In this document: piece after piece, positions 42,263 to 51,808 of the stretch
Layout: every line of letters begins with the position of its first letter
Numbering within the stretch: the first letter of the stretch is position 1
Assembly (NCBI GenBank): GCA_913776965.1
Contig: CAJYQL010000109.1
Location: 1 to 64,000, forward strand
Reading direction: 5' to 3'
Length of the DNA: 64,000 bases
Origin: an uncultured Xylophilus sp.
GTDB taxonomy: Bacteria; Pseudomonadota; Gammaproteobacteria; Burkholderiales; Burkholderiaceae_C
Translations under genes and position numbers: made by a program
The notes under the pieces: generated by a model
Told to the model about the DNA's origin: nothing
Database searches by the model: none
What the model saw: only the letters and a program-made list of their open reading frames with translations

Positions 42263-44046
42263 GGCGTGGTCGCCTCCCGGCGTTCGGCGGCGCGCGCCGG
42301 ATCGTCGTTGCCTTCCTGCGGGCCGGTGTCGGGTGGCCGGGGGCTGGTGGACGACGGCGACGGCACCGGCCGTTCGCCGAGCACCGCCCGGATGTAGCCC
42401 TGCGGCTGGTGCAGCGCGGTGGCCGTCGCCTGCGCATAGCCGAGCACCGCGCCGCCGAAAACCGTCAGCAGCACGCAGCCGGCCAGCAGGGCTGCGATCG
42501 GCAGGCATTCGACCCAGCGCAGCGTCGGCACCGAGCGCACCTGGGCCGACCAGAAATGCCGGATGCCGACCCTGCCGAAAGCGAGCAGCCCGGCGAGGCC
42601 GGAGGCGATCAGCAGCGCCAGCAGCGTCCACTGCGGCGCGCCGGGGGTGTTGGACACCCCGGGCAGCCCTGCGACGTCGGTGATGCCGCGGTCCATGCCC
42701 AGCGGGTTGAGCAGCCCCGACAGCAGCGCGAACTTGGCGGTGAAGCCCGAGAGCGGCGGCAGGCCGGCGATCACCAGCGCGCAGCCGCCGAACGCGAGGC
42801 CGAGGAATACGGCCGCTGCCGGGATGGTGCGGCCGGTCGGCTGGATGTCGTCGCGCTCGTCGAGGTCGATGCCGTGGATCGGCTCCAGGTCGGCCGCGAG
42901 GAAGGGTGCGTCGCCCGCCCGGTCGTGCGGCGCGGAGATCGCGCCGCCGTTGCGCCAGCGCTCGACCAGGTCGCCCAGCATCAGGAACGCGCTGGCAGCC
43001 AGTGTCGAGCTGACCAGGTAGTAGAGCGCGCCGGCCGTCACCGTCGGCTGGCCGAAGCCCAGCGCCGCCAGCACCGTGCCCGACGACACGATCAGCGCAT
43101 AACCTGCAAGGTTGGCCATGCGCTGCGAAGCCAGCAGCCCCACCGTGCCGAACACCAGCGTCGCCATGCCGGCGCCGACCAGTGCGCTGCCGCCGAAGAA
43201 GGCGGATTCGCTGGCGCTGGCCGGGAAGAACAGCGTCCACAGCCGCAGCAGGGCATACAGGCCGACCTTGCTCATGATCGCGAACAGCCCGGCCACCGGC
43301 GGCGTCGCGGCGGCATAGCCGCGCACCAGCCAGAAGTTGAGCGGCCAAATCGCCGCCTTGGCGAGGAACGCGATCGCGAGGATCGCCGCACCGGCATGCA
43401 GCAGGCCCCGGTCGGCCGCGGCCACCGCGGGAATGCGCCGGGCGATATCCGCCAGGTTCAGCGTGCCGGTCACGCCGTAGATCAGCGCCACGCCGACCAG
43501 GAACAGGAACGACGCGCCCAGGTTGATCGCGATGTAGTGCAGGCTGGCCTGCACCCGCGCGCGGCCCGAGCCGTGCAGCAGCAGCCCGTAGGAAGCGGCC
43601 AGCAGGATCTCGAAGAACACGAACAGGTTGAACAGGTCGGCGGTCAGGAAGGCGCCGGCCAGGCCTGTCATTTGCAGCTGGAACAGCGGCGGGAAATGCA
43701 CCCCCGCCCGGTGCCAGCGCGCAGCGGAGAACACCGCCGTCGTCAGTCCCACGACCTGCGCCAGCACCAGCATCAGCGCCGACAGCCGGTCCAGTGCCAG
43801 CGCGATGCCGAAGGGCGTGGGCCAGTTGCCGGCCAGGTAGACGCCGGTGGCGCCGCTGCGGTCCACCCGCAGCAGCAGGACCACCGCCACGACGAGGCCG
43901 ATGGCGGTGGAGGCGATGTTCATCGCGACCTTGGTGCCCGGGCGTTTTTCGCCGGCGACAAGCATTAGTGCCGCGGTCAGGATCGGCAGCAGGATCGGCG
44001 CGAGCATCAGGTGCGCGCCCGGCAGGGAGAAGACCGCGTCCGTCAT
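42259..44046 (-). CDS. phaD: Mrp/Pha cation/proton antiporter subunit D
   Basis: A 595-residue proton-channel-type subunit related to complex I subunit N. Landmarks: FVFFEILLAASYGLLLHGSGRARVQASLHY (with the key Glu in FFEILL), then AKAAIWPLNFWLVRGYAAATPPVAGLFAI (conserved Lys) and MLGDLVERW. The C-terminus has a Pro/Ser-rich extension (about 555-595: VPSPSSTSPRPP). It overlaps phaC at its start and phaE at its end. The chain is ~90 residues longer than typical MnhD, partly from an acidic loop (EPIHGIDLDERDDIQ) of unknown role. Confidence 0.92.
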   Translation of the reverse strand: MTDAVFSLPGAHLMLAPILLPILTAALMLVAGEKRPGTKVAMNIASTAIGLVVAVVLLLRVDRSGATGVYLAGNWPTPFGIALALDRLSALMLVLAQVVGLTTAVFSAARWHRAGVHFPPLFQLQMTGLAGAFLTADLFNLFVFFEILLAASYGLLLHGSGRARVQASLHYIAINLGASFLFLVGVALIYGVTGTLNLADIARRIPAVAAADRGLLHAGAAILAIAFLAKAAIWPLNFWLVRGYAAATPPVAGLFAIMSKVGLYALLRLWTLFFPASASESAFFGGSALVGAGMATLVFGTVGLLASQRMANLAGYALIVSSGTVLAALGFGQPTVTAGALYYLVSSTLAASAFLMLGDLVERWRNGGAISAPHDRAGDAPFLAADLEPIHGIDLDERDDIQPTGRTIPAAAVFLGLAFGGCALVIAGLPPLSGFTAKFALLSGLLNPLGMDRGITDVAGLPGVSNTPGAPQWTLLALLIASGLAGLLAFGRVGIRHFWSAQVRSVPTLRWVECLPIAALLAGCVLLTVFGGAVLGYAQATATALHQPQGYIRAVLGERPVPSPSSTSPRPPDTGPQEGNDDPARAAERREATTP

Positions 44047-44438
44047 CGGCGGGCGCCTCCGCCGTCGTCGGACACCGGTGCGTCGCCGTCGGTGGGCGCA
44101 TCGGCCCGGCCGCCGTCGACATGGTCATTGCCGGCCAGTCCGCGCAGCGCCATCGTCACCACCAGAAAGAGGGCTGTCATCGCGAAACCGATCACGATGG
44201 CGGTCAGGACCAGCGCCTGCGGCAGCGGGTCGTCGTAGTGGGCGAGCGTCTTGGGCACGTGCTCCAGCAGCACCGGCTCGCGGTCGATGCTGAGCCGGCC
44301 CATGCAGAAGATGAACAGGTTGACCGCATAGGACACCAGAGACAGGCCCATCACCACCTGGAACGTGCGCGGCCGCAACATCAGCCAGATACCGGCGGCG
44401 GTCAGCACGCCGATGGCGATCGCGAGAACGGCTTCCAT
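44043..44438 (-). CDS. phaC: Mrp/Pha cation/proton antiporter subunit C
   Basis: A 131-residue subunit related to NuoK. Three helices with VLTAAGIWLMLRPRTFQVVMGLSLVSYAVNLFIFCMG and DPLPQALVLTAIVIGFAMTALFLV; the LPQALVLTAIVIG segment is diagnostic. A polar Asp/Gly-rich tail follows. The start overlaps the last base of the fused A/B gene (TGATG). The symbol phaC refers to the pH-adaptation antiporter and should not be confused with polyhydroxyalkanoate synthase. Confidence 0.9.
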   Translation of the reverse strand: MEAVLAIAIGVLTAAGIWLMLRPRTFQVVMGLSLVSYAVNLFIFCMGRLSIDREPVLLEHVPKTLAHYDDPLPQALVLTAIVIGFAMTALFLVVTMALRGLAGNDHVDGGRADAPTDGDAPVSDDGGGARR

Positions 44439-47398
44439 CAGCGGGCTCCTTCCTGGACGGGCACGTCGCGCACCGCGTCTTCGGCAGCCGCGGCATGGGC
44501 CGCGGCGGCGTCTTCTTCTTCGCGGGCCGCGAAGCGGTGGGACCGCACCGACTGGTGGGCGATGGCGGTCAGCATCAGCAGCGTCGAGCCGACCACCAGC
44601 GCGAAGACGCCGATGTCGAAGAACAGGGCGCTGGGCAGGTGCAGTTCGCCGAACACCGGCAGCGTGACATGCGCGGTGTGGGTGGTGAGGAATGGATAAC
44701 CGAAGACCCACGCGCCGGCGCCGGTCGCGAGGATGACCAGCATGCCGGTCGCGATCCAGCGGCGCGGCCGCAGCTTCAGGTGCGCTTCCACCCACTGCGT
44801 GCCGGAGATCATGTATTGCAGCAGCACCGCGATCGACAGGACCAGCCCGGCGACGAAGCCGCCGCCCGGCGCGTTGTGGCCGCGCATGAAGAGGTAGATC
44901 GCGACGGTCACCGCCATCGGCAGCAGCAGCCGCACCAGCACCGCCGGCACGGTGAGGTAGCCGACCGCCGTGTCCTTGGCGTGGCGCGGGTTGATCAGGT
45001 CGGTGGAGCTGGCCGGCAGGCGCCGCTGCTGCGGCGGCAGCTGCAGCGTCTCTGCCGCCGGGCGGAACCGGCGCAGCAGGGCATAGACGGTGAGGCCGAC
45101 CACGCCCAGCACCACCACCTCGCCGAAGGTATCGAAGCCGCGGAAGTCCACCAGCATCACATTGACCACGTTGGCTCCGCCGCCTTCGGAGAGCGAACGT
45201 TCCAGGAAGAAGCCCGAGATGCTCTGCGGGAACGGCCGGGTCATCACGGTCCAGGCCATTGCGGCCATGCCGCCGCCGGCCAGCACCGCCAGCACCAGGT
45301 CGCGGAGGCGGCGCGCGCGGCTGCCGGGGGAGGTGGCGGCCTGCCCGGCGTCGTTGCGGCGCGGCAGCCAGCGCAGGCCCAGCAGGATCAGCACGGTAGT
45401 GACGATCTCGACCGTCAGCTGCGTCAGCGCCAGGTCGGGGGCCGAGAACCAGACGAAGGTCAGGCAGCAGCACAGGCCGGCACCGCCCGACAGCGTCAAT
45501 GCTGCCAGGCGCTGCTGCTTGGCATTCCAGGCAGCGGCTATCGCACAGGCGCAGCCGACCACCCACAGCAGCACGAAGGCGGGCGAGATCGGCAGGTGCT
45601 CGCGGTCGCCCGGCGGCGCGCCGTGGCCCCACATCGCCCCGAAGCCGGCCAACACCGCGAGGCCGAACATCCAGCGCAGCTGCGGCTGCAGGCGGCCGGT
45701 GTCGAGCAGGTTGCGCGCACCTCGGCCGAACAGCGACACCGCGGCGAGCACCGTGCGGAACGTGCGTTCGCCGTTCAGGCGGCCAGCGCCGGGCGACCGC
45801 TCGCCCGCCCGCCGTGCGAGCCAGGGGCGCAGCAGCAGGTACAGCACCACGCCACCGGCCATCGCCACCAGACTCATCGCCAGCGGCAGGTTGAGCCCGT
45901 GCCAGACGGCTAGGCTAAATTCGGGCAGTGCGCCGCCGAGCACCGGCTGTGCGCTGACATCGAGCAGCCGGCCGACCGTCTGCTCGGGCACGATGCCGAC
46001 GATCAGGCAGGTCAGCACCAGCAGTTCGACCGGCAGCCGCATCCAGTGCGGCGGCTCGTGCGGCGTGTGGGGCAGGTCGGTGGCCTGCGGGCCGAAGAAC
46101 ACGTCGCGGGTGAAGCGCAGCGAATAGGCCACGCTGAACAGCCCGGCCAGCGTGGCTGCGACCGGCAGGCCCCATTCCACCGCCGGGATGGACGAGATGT
46201 AGGTCGTTTCGGCGAAGAACATTTCCTTCGACAAGAAACCGTTGAGCAGCGGCACGCCCGCCATCGCCGCGCTGGCGACCATCGCCAGCGTCGCGGTGAT
46301 CGGCATCAGCCGGAACAGGCCCGACAGCCGGCGGATGTCCCGCGTACCGCTTTCGTGGTCGATGATCCCGGCCGCCATGAACAGCGACGCCTTGAAGGTC
46401 GCGTGGTTCATGATGTGGAAGACCGCCGCGACCGCCGCCATAGGGCTGTTGAGGCCGAGCAGCAGCGTGATCAGGCCCAGGTGCGAGATCGTCGAATACG
46501 CGAGCAGCCCCTTGAGGTCGTTCTGGAACATCGCGACGTAGGCGCCGAGCAGCAGCGTGATCAGTCCCGCACCGCCGACGATCCAGAACCATTCCTCGGT
46601 GCCCGCCAGCACCGGCCAGAAGCGCGCCAGCAGGAACACGCCCGCCTTCACCATCGTGGCCGAATGCAGGTAGGCCGACACCGGCGTCGGCGCGGCCATC
46701 GCGTGCGGCAGCCAGAACTGGAACGGAAACTGCGCACTCTTGGTGAGGGCGCCCAGTAGTACCAGCAGCAGCATCGGCAGGTAGAGCGGGTGGGCTCGGA
46801 TCTGCTCGCCCGCAGCCAGCACCACGTCCAGGTCGTAGCTGCCGACGATGTGGGCCAGCACCAGCAGGCCGGCCAGGAGGCAGAGGCCGCCGGTACCGGT
46901 CACGGTAAGCGCCATACGCGCGCCGCGCCGCGCATCGCGGCGGTGGTACCAGTAGCCGATCAGCAGGAAGGAGAAGAGGCTGGTGAGCTCCCAGAAGAAG
47001 GCCAGCAGGATCAGGTTGCCCGACAGCACCACACCGCCCATCGCCCCCATGAAGGCGAGGAAGAACGAGAAGAAGCGCGGCACCGGATCGGCCGGCGACA
47101 GGTAGTAGCGGGCATACAGCGCGACGAGCGCACCGATGCCGAACACCAGCAGGCAGAACATCCAGGCGAAGCCGTCGAGCCGGAGGGCGAACGACAGGCC
47201 GACCTCGGGAATCCACGCGACCTCCTGCCGCACCACGTTGCCGCCCGCGATCTGCGGGAAGTACAGCGCCGTCGATATGGCGCAGGCCAGCGCGATCAGG
47301 CCGGCCAGCACGGCGCCGCTGTTGCGGGCACGTGCGGGCAGCAGCACCGCCGCCAGGCTGCCTGCGAAGGGCAGCAGAAGCAGGGCGATCAGCGGCAT
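44438..47398 (-). CDS. phaAB: Mrp/Pha cation/proton antiporter subunit A fused to B
   Basis: A 986-residue protein. The N-terminal part is MnhA, related to NuoL, with GVVLSGNLILLAFFWELTSLFSFLLIGYW (key Glu), then LTKSAQFPFQFWLPHAMAAPTPVSAYLHSATMVKAG and HATFKASLFMAAGIIDHESGTRD. The C-terminal ~150 residues are MnhB (AVTVAIYLFMRGHNAPGGGFVAGLV, then HLPSALFFDIGVFALVVGSTLLML). The A-B fusion with separate C, D, E, F and G marks a group 2 (six-gene) Mrp antiporter as in Rhizobium Pha and Pseudomonas Sha. First gene of the operon; the promoter must lie in 47399-47513. It supports pH and salt adaptation. Confidence 0.93.
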   Translation of the reverse strand: MPLIALLLLPFAGSLAAVLLPARARNSGAVLAGLIALACAISTALYFPQIAGGNVVRQEVAWIPEVGLSFALRLDGFAWMFCLLVFGIGALVALYARYYLSPADPVPRFFSFFLAFMGAMGGVVLSGNLILLAFFWELTSLFSFLLIGYWYHRRDARRGARMALTVTGTGGLCLLAGLLVLAHIVGSYDLDVVLAAGEQIRAHPLYLPMLLLVLLGALTKSAQFPFQFWLPHAMAAPTPVSAYLHSATMVKAGVFLLARFWPVLAGTEEWFWIVGGAGLITLLLGAYVAMFQNDLKGLLAYSTISHLGLITLLLGLNSPMAAVAAVFHIMNHATFKASLFMAAGIIDHESGTRDIRRLSGLFRLMPITATLAMVASAAMAGVPLLNGFLSKEMFFAETTYISSIPAVEWGLPVAATLAGLFSVAYSLRFTRDVFFGPQATDLPHTPHEPPHWMRLPVELLVLTCLIVGIVPEQTVGRLLDVSAQPVLGGALPEFSLAVWHGLNLPLAMSLVAMAGGVVLYLLLRPWLARRAGERSPGAGRLNGERTFRTVLAAVSLFGRGARNLLDTGRLQPQLRWMFGLAVLAGFGAMWGHGAPPGDREHLPISPAFVLLWVVGCACAIAAAWNAKQQRLAALTLSGGAGLCCCLTFVWFSAPDLALTQLTVEIVTTVLILLGLRWLPRRNDAGQAATSPGSRARRLRDLVLAVLAGGGMAAMAWTVMTRPFPQSISGFFLERSLSEGGGANVVNVMLVDFRGFDTFGEVVVLGVVGLTVYALLRRFRPAAETLQLPPQQRRLPASSTDLINPRHAKDTAVGYLTVPAVLVRLLLPMAVTVAIYLFMRGHNAPGGGFVAGLVLSIAVLLQYMISGTQWVEAHLKLRPRRWIATGMLVILATGAGAWVFGYPFLTTHTAHVTLPVFGELHLPSALFFDIGVFALVVGSTLLMLTAIAHQSVRSHRFAAREEEDAAAAHAAAAEDAVRDVPVQEGAR

Positions 47399-47513
47399 CG
47401 TGCGGGCGCCCGGTACGTTGCGGGCCCAGCGTACGAACGGCGATGTCGGGTAGTGAGTCTAGGGGGGAGTGTCACCCCTGGAATATCGCCGATACGACCC
47501 TGCCGACTGCAAC

Positions 47514-47536
47514 AAAAAGCCCCGCGATCGCGGGGC
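47514..47536 (-). terminator. Rho-independent terminator after the comEA-like gene
   Basis: A perfect self-complementary stem GCCCCGCGA / TCGCGGGGC is followed on the minus strand by TTTTT. It lies 21 bp past the stop of the helix-hairpin-helix gene and upstream of the antiporter promoter region. Confidence 0.88.
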
Positions 47537-47557
47537 CTTGGCGGTGATTGACGGCAG

Positions 47558-47956
47558 TTACTTGCCGTTCGCGGCGGGCTTCGCTGGCGCCGCAGTTTCC
47601 GCCTTGGCGGCAGTCGTGCCCTTGACGGGTTCGGATGCGGCAGGGGCCTTGCCCGCAGGAGCCGCAGTGGCCGCCGGTGCCGCTGCAGCGGCCGGGTAGG
47701 CGGCGCCGCCGACCGTCAATCCCTCGGCCGACAGCTTGGCCGCACGGTTGTCGCCGAGCCCCTTCACCCGCGCGATGAAATCGGGCCAGTCCTTGAACGC
47801 ACCCTTCTTGCGCTCGGTGACGATGAGCTTCGAGGTGGCCGGGCCGATGCCCTTGACGCCGTCGAGCTCGGCGGTCGTGGCCTTGTTGACGTCGACAGCG
47901 GCGAAGGAGACGGCGGCGCCGAACAGCGCGGCAATGGCGATCAGGGACTTGAACAT
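47558..47956 (-). CDS. ComEA-like secreted helix-hairpin-helix protein
   Basis: A 132-residue secreted or membrane-anchored protein. Signal peptide about 1-20 (MFKSLIAIAALFGAAVSFA). A helix-hairpin-helix domain follows: VDVNKATTAELDGVKGIGPATSKLIVTERKKGAF, then FIARVKGLGDNRAAKLSAEGL. Such domains bind DNA; ComEA proteins take part in DNA uptake in the periplasm. The C-terminal ~50 residues are an Ala/Pro/Lys-rich tail that may also contact DNA. The ATG at 47956 has gagg 9 bp upstream. Monocistronic, with its own terminator. Short proteins of this type are frequent in Betaproteobacteria, and a role in transformation is not assured. Confidence 0.82.
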   Translation of the reverse strand: MFKSLIAIAALFGAAVSFAAVDVNKATTAELDGVKGIGPATSKLIVTERKKGAFKDWPDFIARVKGLGDNRAAKLSAEGLTVGGAAYPAAAAAPAATAAPAGKAPAASEPVKGTTAAKAETAAPAKPAANGK

Positions 47957-48048
47957 CGTGGTTTCCTCGTGGGTTGCCGGCACGGCCTGCCGGCGGGCTT
48001 AAGCAGAACGGCGCGGAACATGACGCGGTTGACGCGGACCGGCGGTCG

Positions 48049-49212
48049 CTAGAGTTCCTCGACGCGGCGCGCGGGATAGCTGTCCCAGGTCTGGCAGCCG
48101 GGGCATTGCCAGAAGTGCTGGTTGGCCTCGAAACCGCAGGCCGCGCAGCGGTAGCGCGTCAGCGGCTTGGCCGCCTGGTCCAGCGCCCGCTGAACCTGCG
48201 GGTGGAACTTCTCGTGGGTCAGCGTCTCGCCTGCGAGCCAGCGGGCAGCCGCGACCAGCGACGGTTCGCGCTCCAGGTGGCGCACATAGCTTTCGCGGGC
48301 GTCGTGGCCCGTCTGCGGCGCGGCACGGTCAAGCGCAACGATCGCCTCGAGCAGGTCGAGCGAGGCGTCCTCGGCATAACGTGCGGCCAACCGCTCGCGG
48401 GCTTGCGGAACCTCGCCGAGGGCGATCGCCGTGTCGGCCAGTGCCTGCGCCACCAGCGGCAGCGCGGCCGGGACGACTTCCTCCACCTGCCGCAGGGCTG
48501 CGTAGGCTTCGCGGTCGCGCCCCTGGCGGCGCTCCAGCAGGGCCAGTTCGATGCGCGGGCGCGGCGCGCGCGGCGCTTTCGCGATCGCCTCCTCGATGAG
48601 CGCGCGGGCCGCGTCGGGCTGGCCGGTGGCCATCCGGGCATGGGCCTGCTCGCACAGGTAGTGCGCCAGCCGTGCCGTGAAGTCGCCCTGGCCCGAGGCG
48701 GTCAGCTTCTCGGTGATCGCAGCGGCCTGTTGCCAGTCGCGCGAACGTTCGTAGATCGCCAGCAGCGCGAGCCGCGCCTGTTCCTCGAACGGCGTGCCTT
48801 CCAGCCGCCGCAGCGCTTCTTCCGCCCGGTCGAGCAGGCCGGCCTTCAGGTAGTCGAGCGCCAGGGCATGCTGCGCGCGCTCGCGGTCGACCCGGCCCAG
48901 GTCGCCCCGCGACAGCAGGTGCTGGTGAACCCGCACCGCACGCTCGTACTCGCCCCGGCGGCGGAACAGGTTGCCGAGCGCGAAGTGCAGTTCCGAGGTG
49001 TCCGGATCGTTCTGCACCGCTTCGATGAAGGCGTCGATCGCCTGATCCTGCTGTTCGTTGAGCAGGAAGTTCAGGCCACGGAAATAGGCCTTCGGCGCCT
49101 GCCGGTTCTCCAGCCGCATCTGCCGCAGGTCGAAGCGCGACGCGAACCAGCCGAGAACGAAGGCGAGCGGCAGTCCGAGCAGTATCCAGCCGATGCCGAG
49201 TTCAAAGTCCAT
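48049..49212 (-). CDS. lapB: Lipopolysaccharide assembly protein LapB (YciM)
   Basis: A 387-residue inner-membrane-anchored protein facing the cytoplasm that controls LpxC turnover and so the rate of LPS synthesis. The N-terminal helix (GIGWILLGLPLAFVLGWFAS) is followed by about nine TPR-like helical pairs (AYFRGLNFLLNEQQDQAIDAFIEAVQ is the first). A rubredoxin-like zinc/iron knuckle closes the protein: YRCAACGF...FWQCPGCQTWDSYP, four Cys. Full length for the family. It overlaps lapA by 11 nt, and both follow ihfB on the same strand. Product identity is firm. Confidence 0.94.
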   Translation of the reverse strand: MDFELGIGWILLGLPLAFVLGWFASRFDLRQMRLENRQAPKAYFRGLNFLLNEQQDQAIDAFIEAVQNDPDTSELHFALGNLFRRRGEYERAVRVHQHLLSRGDLGRVDRERAQHALALDYLKAGLLDRAEEALRRLEGTPFEEQARLALLAIYERSRDWQQAAAITEKLTASGQGDFTARLAHYLCEQAHARMATGQPDAARALIEEAIAKAPRAPRPRIELALLERRQGRDREAYAALRQVEEVVPAALPLVAQALADTAIALGEVPQARERLAARYAEDASLDLLEAIVALDRAAPQTGHDARESYVRHLEREPSLVAAARWLAGETLTHEKFHPQVQRALDQAAKPLTRYRCAACGFEANQHFWQCPGCQTWDSYPARRVEEL

Positions 49213-49507
49213 GCGGAACCTGCGTGATCGGGGGCGGCGTGCCGGCGTCGGTCGCGGTGGGCGGCAGCGGCACCTGGACTTCCTGTGCCCGGCGCGCCGC
49301 GCTGCGGTGCAGCCACCAGCGGGGGACCATGCCGAGCACGCCGACCACGATGCCCAGCGCGAAGGCGCTCAGCACCACCAGCACCAGCGGCGCGCGCCAG
49401 TACGTGCCGAAGAAGAAGTGCACCGTGGCGTCCTGCTGGTTGTTCAGCGCAAAAGCGAACAGCGTAAAAAAAATGGCTGCCTTGAGCAGCCACGAGAGGT
49501 ATTTCAT
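49202..49507 (-). CDS. lapA: Lipopolysaccharide assembly protein LapA
   Basis: A 101-residue inner-membrane protein with two helices (LLKAAIFFTLFAFALN and PLVLVVLSAFALGIVVGVLGMV) joined by the DUF1049-type HFFFGTYWRAPLVLV segment. It partners with LapB in LPS quality control. The ATG has gggag about 7 bp upstream. It overlaps the lapB start by 11 nt, so the two are translated together. It lies 40 bp downstream of ihfB. Confidence 0.92.
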   Translation of the reverse strand: MKYLSWLLKAAIFFTLFAFALNNQQDATVHFFFGTYWRAPLVLVVLSAFALGIVVGVLGMVPRWWLHRSAARRAQEVQVPLPPTATDAGTPPPITQVPHGL

Positions 49508-49547
49508 CGTCTCCCCGTACGTGACGGGAAGATTCTATCGAGCGGCC

Positions 49548-49853
49548 TCAGCCGTCCGTATCGCGCGCCGGCGTGCGCGCATCGACCGCTTCGCGCAAGG
49601 CCTTGCCCGGCTTGAAGTGCGGCACCCGTTTCTCCGGGATCGCCACGCTTTCGCCGCTGCGCGGGTTGCGTCCCATGCGGGGCGGGCGGTGGCTGACGGT
49701 GAAGCTGCCGAAGCCGCGAATCTCGATGCGATGGCCCTTGACCAGCGCATCGCCCACCGCATCCAGGATCGCCTTGACGGCGGCTTCCGCATCGCGGTGC
49801 GTGAGCTGGCTGAAACGGGCGGCGAGTTCCTCGACAAGGTCGGAGCGTGTCAT
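49548..49853 (-). CDS. ihfB: Integration host factor beta subunit
   Basis: A 101-residue HU/IHF-family DNA-bending protein that pairs with IHF-alpha. Features: [27 protein letters not shown], then [27 protein letters not shown], whose Pro-tipped arm (RNPRSGE) intercalates DNA. The ATG at 49853 matches the family start, while upstream residues do not. It sits between rpsA and lapA as in other Proteobacteria. A terminator lies between rpsA and ihfB, so it probably has its own promoter in 49854-49908. Confidence 0.95.
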   Translation of the reverse strand: MTRSDLVEELAARFSQLTHRDAEAAVKAILDAVGDALVKGHRIEIRGFGSFTVSHRPPRMGRNPRSGESVAIPEKRVPHFKPGKALREAVDARTPARDTDG

Positions 49854-49908
49854 GGGCTGGGCGGAAAAGGCGTACGTACAAAGCGGACAAAGGGCGCAGG
49901 GCCCCATG

Positions 49909-49948
49909 AAAAAAGGGCGGCAGGCGACCCGGGTCGCCCGCCGCCCTT
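49909..49948 (-). terminator. Rho-independent terminator after rpsA
   Basis: A 16-bp stem (GGGCGGCGGGCGACCC with one G-U pair) is followed on the minus strand by TTTTTT. It lies 10 bp after the rpsA stop codon. Confidence 0.93.
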
Positions 49949-49958
49949 CCGTGCGGGA

Positions 49959-51647
49959 TCAGCCGTTGTTGCTGTTGTCCAGCTTGGCGCGCAGCAGGGC
50001 GCCCAGGCTGGTCGTGCCGGCGTTCTCGCGCGAGGACTGCTGGGCGAGGCTCGCCATCGCGCCTTGCTCGTCGGCCATGTCCTTGGCCTTGATCGACAGC
50101 TGGATGTTGCGGGTCTTGCGATCCACGTTGACCACCACGGCGGTGACTTCGTCGCCTTCCTTCAGCACGTTACGGGCGTCTTCCACGCGGTCGCGGGAGA
50201 TTTCCGAGGCGCGCAGGTAGCCTACGATGCCGTCGGCCAGTTCGATCTCGGCACCGCGTGCGTCGACCGACTTGACCTTGCCGGTCACGACCTGGCCCTT
50301 GTCGTTGACGGTGGCGTAGGTGGTGAACTCGTCGCTGTCGAGCTGCTTGATGCCCAGCGAGATGCGCTCGCGGTCCACGTCCACGGCCAGCACGATCGCT
50401 TCGACTTCCTGGCCCTTCTTGTAGTTGCGCACCGCGGCTTCGCCCGGCTCGTTCCACGACAGGTCGGACAGGTGCACCAGGCCGTCGATGCCGGCTGCCA
50501 GGCCGACGAACACGCCGAAGTCGGTGATCGACTTGATCGGGCCCTTGACGCGGTCGCCGCGCTTGGTGTTCTGCGCGAATTCCTGCCACGGGTTGGCCTT
50601 GGTCTGCTTCATGCCCAGGCTGATGCGGCGCTTGTCTTCGTCGATCTCGAGGACCATGACTTCGACTTCGTCGCCCAGCGACACGAGCTTGGACGGGGCC
50701 ACGTTCTTGTTGGTCCAGTCCATCTCGGAGACGTGCACCAGGCCTTCGATGCCGGGTTCCAGTTCCACGAACGCGCCGTAGTCGGCGATGTTGGTGACAC
50801 GGCCGAACAGGCGGGTGCCCTGCGGGTAGCGGCGCGACACGCCCATCCACGGGTCGTCGCCCATCTGCTTCAGACCCAGCGAGACACGGTTCTTCTCGGT
50901 ATCGAACTTCAGGATCTTGGCGGTGATTTCCTGGCCGGCCGTCACGACTTCGCTCGGGTGGCGGACACGGCGCCATGCCATGTCGGTGATGTGCAGCAGG
51001 CCGTCGATGCCGCCGAGGTCCACGAACGCACCGTATTCGGTGATGTTCTTGACCACGCCGTTGACGATGGCGCCTTCCTTCAGCGTCTCCATCAGCTTGG
51101 CGCGCTCTTCGCCCATCGAGGCTTCGACCACGGCACGGCGCGACAGCACGACGTTGTTGCGCTTGCGGTCGAGCTTGATGACCTTGAATTCCAGGGTCTT
51201 GTTCTCGTACGGGGTCAGGTCCTTGACCGGACGGGTGTCGATCAGCGAACCCGGCAGGAAGGCGCGGATGCCGTTGACCAGCACGGTCAGGCCGCCCTTG
51301 ACCTTGCCGCTGGTGGTGCCGGTGACGAATTCGCCGGATTCCAGCGCCTTCTCGAGGGCCAGCCAGGAGGCGAGGCGCTTGGCCTTGTCGCGCGACAGGA
51401 TGGTGTCGCCGTAGCCGTTTTCGATGGCGTCGATCGCCACCGAGACGAAGTCCCCGACCTGGACTTCGACTTCGCCCTTGTCGTTCTTGAACTCGTCGAG
51501 CGGCACGTAGGCTTCGGACTTGAGGCCGGCGTTCACGACGACGAAGTTGTGCTCGATGCGCACGACCTCGGCGGTGATGACCTCGCCCGGGCGCATTTCG
51601 GAGCGCTGGATCGATTCTTCAAAAAGGGCGGCAAAAGATTCGGACAT
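49959..51647 (-). CDS. rpsA: 30S ribosomal protein S1
   Basis: A 562-residue ribosomal protein that helps mRNA bind the 30S subunit. Six S1 (OB-fold) repeats can be seen, beginning about residues 20, 105, 190, 275, 362 and 450. Repeated cues are [41 protein letters not shown] and [21 protein letters not shown]. The ATG at 51647 has aggaaacac just upstream. Codon use is more AT-tolerant and regular than in neighbours, as for highly expressed genes. A hairpin leader stands upstream. Part of the aroA-cmk/rpsA/ihfB block. Confidence 0.97.
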   Translation of the reverse strand: MSESFAALFEESIQRSEMRPGEVITAEVVRIEHNFVVVNAGLKSEAYVPLDEFKNDKGEVEVQVGDFVSVAIDAIENGYGDTILSRDKAKRLASWLALEKALESGEFVTGTTSGKVKGGLTVLVNGIRAFLPGSLIDTRPVKDLTPYENKTLEFKVIKLDRKRNNVVLSRRAVVEASMGEERAKLMETLKEGAIVNGVVKNITEYGAFVDLGGIDGLLHITDMAWRRVRHPSEVVTAGQEITAKILKFDTEKNRVSLGLKQMGDDPWMGVSRRYPQGTRLFGRVTNIADYGAFVELEPGIEGLVHVSEMDWTNKNVAPSKLVSLGDEVEVMVLEIDEDKRRISLGMKQTKANPWQEFAQNTKRGDRVKGPIKSITDFGVFVGLAAGIDGLVHLSDLSWNEPGEAAVRNYKKGQEVEAIVLAVDVDRERISLGIKQLDSDEFTTYATVNDKGQVVTGKVKSVDARGAEIELADGIVGYLRASEISRDRVEDARNVLKEGDEVTAVVVNVDRKTRNIQLSIKAKDMADEQGAMASLAQQSSRENAGTTSLGALLRAKLDNSNNG

Positions 51648-51675
51648 GTGTTTCCTATCCGCACGACAGGTTATG

Positions 51676-51695
51676 CGACGGCGGGATTGCCGTCG
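51676..51695 (-). promoter_or_regulatory. Hairpin in the rpsA 5' leader
   Basis: A perfect 7-bp stem (CGACGGC / GCCGTCG) with a 6-nt loop, 28 bp upstream of the rpsA start codon. In E. coli, S1 represses its own translation through leader hairpins; this could play the same part. No T-run follows, so it is not a terminator. Confidence 0.45.
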
Positions 51696-51808
51696 TTCGG
51701 GAGGCTGCGTGCGGTGATGGTGTGCGGCAGGACCGCGGTTCGTTGAACAAACCCCTGCGGTCGGTGCGCGTGATGCGCGGCGGGAACCGCAGGGAACTCT
51801 TCGGGACG

